Assembly: GCA_964551015.1 (NCBI GenBank)
Contig: CAZKBP010000067.1
Span: 1-15,673, forward strand
DNA length: 15,673 bases
Reading direction: 5' to 3'
DNA from: CAZKBP01 sp964551015
Lineage (GTDB): Bacteria > Bacteroidota > Bacteroidia > Cytophagales > Microscillaceae
Of this stretch, positions 6,630 to 13,068 are shown piece by piece. The translations under genes were made by a program, and so were the position numbers. Numbering within the stretch: the first letter of the stretch is position 1; every line of letters starts with the position of its first letter. The notes beneath the pieces are model-generated. The model searched no databases. It saw only the letters and a list, made by a program, of their open reading frames with translations, and was not told where the DNA came from.

Positions 6630-8159
6630 ATGACCAACTCCTCCATTATCTCCAAAATCTGGAACCTCGCCAGCGTCCTCCGGGACGATGGCGTTAGCTA
6701 CGGGGATTATCTCGAGCAGATCACCTACCTGCTTTTCCTCAAAATGGCCGACGAACTAAACAAGCCCCCCTACAGCAAGGGCTTATCATTCCCTCGCCTA
6801 AAAGACGTAGAAGGCCAGGAAATCCCCGACGGAGAAACCTGCAACTGGGAGACCCTATCCAGCAAAAGAGGAGCCGAGCTGGAAGCCTTCTACAGTCAGT
6901 TACTGCGTAGCCTCTCTACCGAAAAGGGCATGCTGGGGCAAATCTTCACCAAAAGCCAAAACAAAATCCAAGACCCGTCCAAGCTGCTCAAAGTGATTGA
7001 CCTCATCAACAAAGAGGAGTGGAACCTCATGGGAGCCGATATCAAGGGCAAGATTTACGAGGGCCTGCTGGAGAAAAACGCCATGGATAGCAGTGGCAGC
7101 TCCGGAGCCGGGCAATACTTCACCCCCCGCGCCTTGATTCAGGCCATGGTCGCCTGCGTCCAGCCCACCCCCCTGAAAACCATCGCCGACCCCGCCTGTG
7201 GCACCGGGGGGTTCTTTCTGGCCGCTTATGACTGGATCGTCGAAAACCACGAATTAGACCGGGAAGAAAAAGAGTTCCTCAAAAACAGCACCTTCTACGG
7301 TAACGAAATCGTCGCCAACACCCGGCGAATGTGCCTGATGAACATGTACTTGCACAACATCGGCGAAATAGACGGGGATCCCCTCATCAAAGCCACCGAC
7401 GCCCTCGTGGCCGATGATGGCTTACGATTTGATTACGTGCTGGCCAATCCCCCCTTTGGCAAAAAAAGCAGCATTACCATCACCAACGAGAAAGGAGAAG
7501 CCGAAAAACAGGATATGAACTACAACCGCCAAGACTTCTGGGAAACCACCTCCAACAAGCAGCTCAACTTCCTCCAGCACATCAAAACCATGCTCAAGGC
7601 AAATGGCGAAGCGGCAGTCGTTCTACCCGACAACGTTCTTTTCGAAGGCGGAGCCGGAGAAGAAGTCCGTAAGCAATTGATGCATACTACCGAACTTCAT
7701 ACCATCCTGCGCCTACCCACCGGGATATTCTACGCACCAGGAGTAAAAGCCAACGTCTTATTTTTTGCAAACAAACCCGGTAGCAAAGAAGACTGGACCC
7801 AAGAAGTATGGTTTTATGATTACCGCACAAACGTACACCACACCCCCAAAAAACACCCGATGACCGTGCAGCACCTCGCCGAGTTCATTGAACTCTACCA
7901 TCCCGCCAACCGCCACCAAAGGACAGAAACCTGGAGTGAAGACAACGAAGAAGGCCGCTGGCGCAAATACTCCCACGAAGAAATCAAGGCCCGCGACAAG
8001 ACCAGCCTCGACATCTTCTGGATCAAAGACAGCAGCCTCACCGACCTCGACCACCTGCCCGATCCCGACCTCCTCGCCAATGAAATCATCGAAAACCTCG
8101 AGGCAGGCCTCGAGAGCTTCAGGGAAATCATGGGGGTAGTAAACGGGGAGGAGGAATAA
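6630..8159 (+). CDS. hsdM: Type I RM DNA adenine methyltransferase subunit (HsdM)
   Basis: This 509-residue protein is the N6-adenine methyltransferase that protects host DNA with HsdS and forms the core on which HsdR assembles. The N-terminal helical HsdM_N domain (about 1-130, SIISKIWNLASVLRDDGVSY...) is followed by GAGQYFTPRALI. S-adenosylmethionine-binding motif I is DPACGTGG (187-194) and catalytic motif IV is NPPFG (273-277). Both are intact and the length is typical, so activity is expected. It starts one base after hsdS ends. The gene order R-S-M, with specificity before methylase, is less common than R-M-S. It is the last gene of the operon: 217 bases with hairpins and a new promoter-like box separate it from the next gene. 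Confidence 0.96.
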   Translation: MTNSSIISKIWNLASVLRDDGVSYGDYLEQITYLLFLKMADELNKPPYSKGLSFPRLKDVEGQEIPDGETCNWETLSSKRGAELEAFYSQLLRSLSTEKGMLGQIFTKSQNKIQDPSKLLKVIDLINKEEWNLMGADIKGKIYEGLLEKNAMDSSGSSGAGQYFTPRALIQAMVACVQPTPLKTIADPACGTGGFFLAAYDWIVENHELDREEKEFLKNSTFYGNEIVANTRRMCLMNMYLHNIGEIDGDPLIKATDALVADDGLRFDYVLANPPFGKKSSITITNEKGEAEKQDMNYNRQDFWETTSNKQLNFLQHIKTMLKANGEAAVVLPDNVLFEGGAGEEVRKQLMHTTELHTILRLPTGIFYAPGVKANVLFFANKPGSKEDWTQEVWFYDYRTNVHHTPKKHPMTVQHLAEFIELYHPANRHQRTETWSEDNEEGRWRKYSHEEIKARDKTSLDIFWIKDSSLTDLDHLPDPDLLANEIIENLEAGLESFREIMGVVNGEEE

Positions 8160-8195
8160 GCCCGAGCGCCTCTGCAAGCAGGTGTAAGGCCAGTT

Positions 8196-8229
8196 AGATT
8201 CCTAACTAATCTGGATATCCTTACGGATA
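8196..8229 (+). other. Two small hairpins after hsdM
   Basis: AGATT (8196-8200) can pair with AATCT (8208-8212), and TATCC (8216-8220) with GGATA (8225-8229) around TTAC. They lie 37 bases after the hsdM stop and could stabilise the operon's 3' end; no T-run follows. Confidence 0.3.
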
Positions 8230-8263
8230 AATCTAGAAGCACAGTACCTTATCTCAAAAATAC

Positions 8264-8287
8264 AAGGGAGGATAAAACTTCTCCCTT
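8264..8287 (+). terminator. Hairpin before the PD-(D/E)xK gene promoter
   Basis: AAGGGAG (8264-8270) pairs with CTCCCTT (8281-8287) across a 10-base loop, between hsdM and the next promoter-like box. It may end hsd transcription, although no strong T-run follows. As it lies within ~25 bases upstream of the -7 box, it could instead be part of the promoter's regulation. Confidence 0.35.
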
Positions 8288-8295
8288 CCTCATAT

Positions 8296-8335
8296 CCCAA
8301 AACTTCCTATCTTTGCAATGATACAAGCCAAGACT
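8296..8335 (+). promoter_or_regulatory. Promoter-like block, copy 1 (TATCTTTG at 8308-8315)
   Basis: TATCTTTG at 8308-8315 exactly fits the Bacteroidota -7 consensus TAnnTTTG, but no clear TTTG lies at the -33 distance. The block from 8296 is identical for 22 bases to 12612-12633, and TACAAGCCAAGACT also recurs just downstream. A 16-codon open frame (8318-8368) starts in this leader but ends before the gene at 8377 and is probably chance. Confidence 0.6.
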
Positions 8336-8376
8336 ACTACCAGACCCTCACGCAATCCCAGCTTATAGAGTTAAAG

Positions 8377-8892
8377 ATGGCTGTCTCGGATATCAACAAC
8401 CTATTCACCATCAAAACCACCCTTGCCTTGGCCAATTGGATGGTTGAATTCTTTGGCCTTGATGATAAGGAAAAAAACAAGCTATATGAAAATATCAATA
8501 AGGTAAAACCCAATACCAATGGCTACGATATCTACCTACCTGACCGCAAAATCATCGCCGAAGTCAAAAGCATCATCCCCGTTAACTCCGGTAACCGATA
8601 TGGGGCGGCACAACGCGATTCTATTCTGAAAGATGCTCATAAATTAGTAAATGGCAAACCCCCTGTAAAAGATACACGAGACTACCACAAAATCATTGGC
8701 CTTCTGGATTTAGGTGAGCGTACCAATCAGGCCATCTCCCAGATTATGACTGCCAAAGAGAATCCCCGAACCCAGCAAGAAGCCCGATTAGCCCTCCACG
8801 CTGCCGTCAAAAAACTACACCCACTCGATGAATCCATGAAAGCCACTGACCTTTCTACCGATTGGGTTTATCTCAAAAAGGTAAGAATTTGA
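8377..8892 (+). CDS. Small protein with a PD-(D/E)xK-like motif
   Basis: I do not recognise a named family for this 171-residue protein. The segment GYDIYLPDRKIIAEVKS contains D51, E62 and K64, in the order and hydrophobic-strand setting of a PD-(D/E)xK nuclease core. RYGAAQRDSILKDAHKL after it resembles the helix with a glutamine or arginine found in such folds. The N-terminal ~45 residues are helical and the C-terminal half is charged. No membrane segment or signal peptide is visible. It follows hsdM on the same strand but has its own promoter-like block, so it is a neighbour rather than a firm member of the hsd operon. It could be an accessory restriction nuclease, a toxin, or a non-catalytic DNA-binding relative. 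The start at 8377 is the first in-frame ATG downstream of that block. Its 3' end is 38 bases from the convergent pentapeptide gene. Confidence 0.75.
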   Translation: MAVSDINNLFTIKTTLALANWMVEFFGLDDKEKNKLYENINKVKPNTNGYDIYLPDRKIIAEVKSIIPVNSGNRYGAAQRDSILKDAHKLVNGKPPVKDTRDYHKIIGLLDLGERTNQAISQIMTAKENPRTQQEARLALHAAVKKLHPLDESMKATDLSTDWVYLKKVRI

Positions 8893-8930
8893 GGGAATAA
8901 ATAATCATTACATCCCAAATTGGATCTACA

Positions 8931-10565
8931 CTACTGAGGCGGCACATATCGCATCATAAATAGAAAAGTATGAAATATAACCAGCCCCAAGTTGATCCAA
9001 TAGCCAACCTTTGCCACCCAGAAAAGATACCCCCAGCGATGTTCCAGACGAAACCTTGGACGAAATCCCGTTGTCTCTTGGTAGAGTTCCAATTGCTTCG
9101 TTTTCCAAAGCAAAATACCCCTTACGGCATTATAGATTAGCGAAATACAAAAAATCGGAAAAGTGAACCAGGCAATCTCCCAATTCATAGCTCCTCCACT
9201 GTATACAAAATTTGCCAACTTCGTAAATATTCTCACTGTATTTTCATCGGAGGGTTTTGGAGTTGATTGGATAGACCAATAAACCAAAAAATAGACATAA
9301 GGTGCAAAAAACGTAATCATCGATATGATATGGAACCACTGAAAGAAACCACTGTAAATACTCCTGATCTTCGCGTAGTCATCTATCACATGGAGGCTTT
9401 GTAGTTGTGCCCTTGAAAGTTTATTATGAGTCCACCCGTCTAGCTCAAAACGACTGATAACGGCATCTGTGAAATCAGCCCCTTTGAGAGACTTTACCTC
9501 ATCAAAATCCACATAATCCAAAAAGACATAAGTAAATTCCGCCCCACTAAAGTCAACACCTTTCAGTTCTGATCCAAGGAAGTCGGCACCCTGTAAGTTT
9601 GCTCTTCCCAGATTGGCATCTTCAAAGTCCACACCCTGTAAGTTTGAGTGACTGAGATCAGCTCCTGGGAGTTGAGAGCTTTTAAGAAAACAAGTAGTTA
9701 AATCTGCCTTTATCAACGTCGCCAGCTGCAAATTAGCTCCTTGTAGGTCTGCGTGCTCCAATTTGGCTTTATTCAAGTTTGCTTGAACTAGCTCAGCATT
9801 TGTAAGTTTAGCCTCCGAGAGATCAGCCCCTTCAAAGTCTATCTCAGTTAAATCTGCTTTCGTGAAATCTAAGCCTTGTAGGTTCAAGCCTTTCATATCA
9901 GCTTTGATAAGTTTAGATTTGTGAAACACCACCTGCTCCAAGCTAGCTCCTTCCCAGCTACTTTCTGAAAGATCGCCCCCCTCAAAAGACACTTCTTTCA
10001 GATTTGTTCCTCTAAAAAAAACCTTTTTCAGGTGATTCATCTTGAAATCAGTGCCCTTTATTTTGGCTTCACTAAGGTTCGCCCCATCCCACAGAGCCTT
10101 TGCGGCCTTAGCATTATTAAGAATAGCTCCCGTCAGATTAGCTCCCTCGATTTTTGTATTCACCAAGCTACTATTTGTCAAGTCAGCACCGCTCAGATTG
10201 GCTCCAGATAGATCGGCACGGCTAAGATCAGCACCGCTCAGATTGGCTCCAGATAGATCGGCACGGCTAAGATCAGCACCGCTCAGATTCACTTTTGAAA
10301 GGTCAGCCCTCATAAATTTTGCCATCATAAGTTGTGCCCCTGACAAATTAGCCGATTCAAAATCCGACTCCGATAGATTGGCCTCAGCAGCTGAAACATT
10401 TTTAAACACTTGATTCTTGACCGACATCCCCGCAAAGTATCTCTCTCCTTCGTTATACCTATTCCTGAGTGCGAAAGCATTTTCTGGCGGCTGATAATTA
10501 TCTGGCCGCGTTTCTGGATCAAGGATTTTAGATTCCTCAGGTTTATCAATTTGGTTCTTACTCAT
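8931..10565 (-). CDS. Pentapeptide-repeat protein with C-terminal membrane segments
   Basis: From the ATG at 10565 this encodes 544 residues (MSKNQIDKPEESK...). After a ~60-residue polar N-terminus, about residues 60-375 are A(D/N)LSx-type pentapeptide repeats (NLSGADLSRADLSGA and similar), which form a right-handed quadrilateral beta-helix. Three hydrophobic segments follow, at about 410-431, 463-485 and 513-540, so the protein is probably an inner-membrane protein with the helix on the cytoplasmic side. The last segment is longer and mixed. The frame is open further upstream to a GTG at 10679. That adds a hydrophobic stretch, but ATG is preferred and the family usually starts polar. The convergent neighbour is the PD-(D/E)xK gene; the gene upstream, also minus strand, is the membrane-anchored protein at 12197. 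Pentapeptide-membrane proteins occur in defence and stress contexts, but no function can be assigned here. Confidence 0.9.
   Translation of the reverse strand: MSKNQIDKPEESKILDPETRPDNYQPPENAFALRNRYNEGERYFAGMSVKNQVFKNVSAAEANLSESDFESANLSGAQLMMAKFMRADLSKVNLSGADLSRADLSGANLSGADLSRADLSGANLSGADLTNSSLVNTKIEGANLTGAILNNAKAAKALWDGANLSEAKIKGTDFKMNHLKKVFFRGTNLKEVSFEGGDLSESSWEGASLEQVVFHKSKLIKADMKGLNLQGLDFTKADLTEIDFEGADLSEAKLTNAELVQANLNKAKLEHADLQGANLQLATLIKADLTTCFLKSSQLPGADLSHSNLQGVDFEDANLGRANLQGADFLGSELKGVDFSGAEFTYVFLDYVDFDEVKSLKGADFTDAVISRFELDGWTHNKLSRAQLQSLHVIDDYAKIRSIYSGFFQWFHIISMITFFAPYVYFLVYWSIQSTPKPSDENTVRIFTKLANFVYSGGAMNWEIAWFTFPIFCISLIYNAVRGILLWKTKQLELYQETTGFRPRFRLEHRWGYLFWVAKVGYWINLGLVIFHTFLFMMRYVPPQ
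10183..10289 (-). repeat. Perfect 45-base tandem repeat inside the pentapeptide gene
   Basis: CAGCACCGCTCAGATT recurs at 10184, 10229 and 10274, giving about 2.4 identical copies of a 45-base unit. The unit encodes 15 residues, three pentapeptides. Exact identity, unlike the diverged repeats around it, points to recent slippage or unequal crossover. Confidence 0.92.
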
Positions 10566-10787
10566 ATTTGCTGATAGTTCAAACACTAAGATAACTACTA
10601 ATGAGATACGAATGAAGCCTGAAGTATTGGTAATCAATCTAAACCCAGAGGACAGTAACACGGGAAATACCGTATACACTGATCCTAGTTTAGGTCAAAT
10701 CTTAATTCTCGCACAAAATAGAGGATACAATAAGTAGGTTACACCATAGCCCGAGTTGGAGGTGCCACATAATCCTTTGTCACTATA

Positions 10788-12197
10788 TCAAGATTTCTTA
10801 TTCTTGGACTTCACTTCATAGAGGTCTTCAATTTCTCCTTTTTCGTTCAGTTTTAATTCCAAAATTCTGCCTCCCTGATTTTGCGAATTAATTTCCCGAT
10901 TTTTTTTGCTCAGATCTTTGAACATTTGAGACAGATGCTCTAAACTAGTGCTTTGCTCTCTCGATCTAGCATCTATTTTCTCTGAAATAGCATTTTGTGC
11001 CTTTTCTGAGGTTGACTGAAAACTAAAAGTAGCCTTCAATTCCTTGGTTTTTTCTTCGAGCTTTTTTTTAGATTCTTTTTGGAAATCATCCAAATACTCA
11101 AAATCCGATTTCATAGATTGTATACGGCTTTTCAATCCGCTGAATTTAACTGGTAAAGCCAACCTGACCTTGCTAGTAATCAAACGCAATCTCAAGCAAT
11201 TATCATATAAGCTATATTTATCAATAAGCTCATCGAATTGCTTTATGAAATTCTCTTTTGCTTCAGATACACTGTACCAGCTCTTCATATCTAAGCTATA
11301 AAGCCCCTCCCTTTTCTGGCTTATGGTATTTTTTAACGAACTCATGATCTGCAGAGTCTCTCGTTCAACATCTTCTAATCGCCCAATATAATTATTAACT
11401 TCATCTGGCTCTAACTTTCCGCTTTGAATCGATCGGACGATCTGCATAACATACTTTACATTTCCTTCTATGCTGCCTCTTTGCTCGGCTTCCAAAAAAT
11501 CCAAGATCAAGTTAATCCCTTCTTTAATATCATCTAGTTTCTTATCGATATCTGCCAGAAACTTTTGAGCCGTAACAATGGCCAAAGCCTGCCAAATCAC
11601 CAGTGGGGTAGCAGCAGTATTCACTCTAAGTAAGCTACCTGATTCAAGAATTTTTCCGCTCTTAGACTGGGCTATTGCTCTAATCATACCGGGTTCTTTT
11701 AAGCTTTTCATTAGCTCAGCCCCCCCATTTCTTAAAGCTGTTTCTGCTGCTGGGGAAAATACCATCCGGTAGCTATTATGGGTTTTTGCATTGAGAACGG
11801 CCAGGGGAAGCTCCTTAAGTATGGCCCATATGTTCAACTTCAATTGGGAATTGCTTACTTTTTTTCTAGTAATTTTTTCTCCATCTGAAGAGGGTTCAGA
11901 GAAATCTATCTCGATAAAAGCCTGCCCATCTTTATCAACTATAGAAATCTTCTCCATTTCTTTTTCCTCCTGCTCCTTTTCCAAACATAGCGCGGCTTCT
12001 GCAGAAACTGTGGCCTTGGGTAAGCTTCTTAAAGGCAAGGGCGATATATTCAAAGCACGTACATCAGTTCCGGTTTTCTTTAGAGGACTTTTCGGATATC
12101 TAAGTTTCATAAAGAAATAAATAGAAAATAGCGCAATAATTACTATACCAGTGGTTAGATAAATATACATGGGATTAATTATATTTTTTGAAATCAT
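10788..12197 (-). CDS. Membrane-anchored helical protein, function unknown
   Basis: This 469-residue protein is not one I recognise. Residues 11-30 (YIYLTTGIVIIALFSIYFFM) form a single hydrophobic segment followed by KLRYPKSP, so it is probably an N-terminal membrane anchor with the bulk in the cytoplasm. A region of about 85-205 looks globular. From about 206 (QKFLADIDKKLDDIKEGI) to ~440 the protein is highly charged and helical, with likely coiled-coil stretches (EKTKELKATFSFQ and ARSREQSTSLEHL). No catalytic motif is visible. The start overlaps an upstream micro-ORF stop as ATGA; an alternative start is M10. The pentapeptide-membrane protein follows on the same strand after 222 bases, which allows but does not prove co-transcription. 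It could be a structural or sensor partner of that protein. Confidence 0.82.
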   Translation of the reverse strand: MISKNIINPMYIYLTTGIVIIALFSIYFFMKLRYPKSPLKKTGTDVRALNISPLPLRSLPKATVSAEAALCLEKEQEEKEMEKISIVDKDGQAFIEIDFSEPSSDGEKITRKKVSNSQLKLNIWAILKELPLAVLNAKTHNSYRMVFSPAAETALRNGGAELMKSLKEPGMIRAIAQSKSGKILESGSLLRVNTAATPLVIWQALAIVTAQKFLADIDKKLDDIKEGINLILDFLEAEQRGSIEGNVKYVMQIVRSIQSGKLEPDEVNNYIGRLEDVERETLQIMSSLKNTISQKREGLYSLDMKSWYSVSEAKENFIKQFDELIDKYSLYDNCLRLRLITSKVRLALPVKFSGLKSRIQSMKSDFEYLDDFQKESKKKLEEKTKELKATFSFQSTSEKAQNAISEKIDARSREQSTSLEHLSQMFKDLSKKNREINSQNQGGRILELKLNEKGEIEDLYEVKSKNKKS

Positions 12198-12361
12198 TTA
12201 AACTTACAGGTGTGATTATCATCAAGCAGTTGAAGTTGAAGCTGTCCCATAGCCATCTAAGAATTATCAGTGCCAAAATCAATACCAATCTGATTCGGGT
12301 TCTGAAGTTTTTCTATTCTTTGCTTTTGTTTTCTCTTGCTACTCATAGAGGTAGGTTTCAT
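12194..12361 (-). pseudogene. Micro-ORF or remnant with one in-frame stop
   Basis: Reading from the ATG at 12361, 34 codons end with NQIGIDFGTDNS and a TAG (12257-12259). The same frame continues at once with MAMGQLQLQLLDDN for 20 codons, and its TGA overlaps the ATG of the membrane-protein gene. IGIDFGTDNS-(stop)-MA resembles the phosphate-1 loop at the start of Hsp70/actin-like ATPases (GIDLGTTNSVVA), and the similarity crosses the stop. It may be a decayed fragment, two coupled leader peptides, or chance. Confidence 0.25.
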
Positions 12362-12611
12362 GAATGAGTGTGATCTGGAAGAGCAGATTAGCTCTAAGCA
12401 TACGGCTCAGAGTTTCAATGATTTGCTTTCATCAAAATATAGCTCTTAGTCACACCTTCCCAATAAGATAAGAGATAGTCAATCTTGGCAAACGAACGAG
12501 AAAAAAGGATAGCCAATTGATATTTAGCGAAGCAAAAATATTCAACTAACCTAAAATAATAGCCCAGGCATATCTGTATGCGAGCACGCCCTAATTCCTT
12601 GACCTTATCTC
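12362..12611. other. Intergenic region without a supported gene
   Basis: This AT-rich stretch lies between the divergent micro-ORF/membrane-protein unit and the plus-strand 87-residue gene. A 77-codon minus-strand frame (12415-12648) exists, but it overlaps the opposite promoter block and has no recognisable content. I see no RNA gene or repeat here; it probably holds the promoter for the minus-strand genes. Confidence 0.5.
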
Positions 12612-12652
12612 CCCAAAACTTCCTATCTTTGCACTTAATACAAGCCAAGACT
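12612..12652 (+). promoter_or_regulatory. Promoter-like block, copy 2 (TATCTTTG at 12624-12631)
   Basis: This carries the same 22-base core as 8296-8317, including TATCTTTG at 12624-12631, followed after a few bases by the shared TACAAGCCAAGACT. A TTG at 12599-12601 lies 22 bases before the box, slightly long for a -33 element. The ATG of the 87-residue gene follows 30 bases after the box. Confidence 0.6.
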
Positions 12653-12661
12653 CAATCCCTG

Positions 12662-12925
12662 ATGACCGAACAAAAAAGAACCCGTGCCACCGCCCGCGAG
12701 AAGCAGCTCTGTGATGAACTCATCCGCCAGGCCGAGGCCAACGACCTCCCCAAAACCTACAGCTATCTCGTCATAGACCGCCTCCGCGAAAAGGGCATAG
12801 AACCCAACGAAGAAACCATCGAGCAGCGCATCATTGACGTCAAGGCGCGCCGCCGCTCTGACTTCCAGATTGCCCTCGCTATCTACGATGTTGCCCTTCT
12901 GGAGAAAATCAAAAGGTCTACCTAA
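12662..12925 (+). CDS. 87-residue charged protein, function unknown
   Basis: From the ATG at 12662 this encodes 87 residues, rich in Arg, Lys and Glu and predicted mostly helical (RATAREKQLCDELIRQAEAN, then YSYLVIDRLREKGIEPNEET, then a C-terminal helix IALAIYDVALLEKIKRS). I recognise no family. An upstream in-frame ATG at 12578 would run through the promoter-like block, so the later start is preferred. GC content is higher than in the flanking spacer, as for real genes here. Conserved-looking helices and a strong -7 box support a true gene. It is convergent with the ROCO-CHAT gene and shares its promoter block with the PD-(D/E)xK gene, suggesting common regulation. A small regulatory or DNA-binding role is possible but unsupported. 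Confidence 0.65.
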   Translation: MTEQKRTRATAREKQLCDELIRQAEANDLPKTYSYLVIDRLREKGIEPNEETIEQRIIDVKARRRSDFQIALAIYDVALLEKIKRST

Positions 12926-13068
12926 TTAACTTACAGCCTGTCCTACTACTCGCCATATCTCAATCCCCACCTCCTTCTTACGCTTGCCAAGCACTAATCA
13001 GCTTTTCGGGAAGATGACAAGTGAAATGCTCAGAAATGCTGGCAAAATTAGATTTACCTTTAAAATAG

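Noticed and set aside
7758..8242. Long open frames on the other strand across the end of hsdM
   Set aside because: They are shadows caused by the codon bias of hsdM; the protein text is low-complexity and unrelated to any family.
10042..10413. 123-codon plus-strand open frame opposite the pentapeptide gene
   Set aside because: Its repetitive RLRSAPLRLAPDRSA text is the antisense of pentapeptide repeats.
10566..10679. GTG start adding 38 residues with a hydrophobic stretch to the pentapeptide protein
   Set aside because: GTG is less favoured, and the polar MSKNQ start fits a cytoplasmic beta-helix; a signal-like start would conflict with the C-terminal membrane layout. Not fully excluded.
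12415..12648. 77-codon minus-strand open frame
   Set aside because: It overlaps the plus-strand promoter-like block and gene start, has no recognisable motif, and has no neighbour-like codon pattern.
12578..12661. Upstream start for the 87-residue gene
   Set aside because: It would put the TATCTTTG promoter-like box inside the coding region; the ATG at 12662 follows the box at a normal distance.
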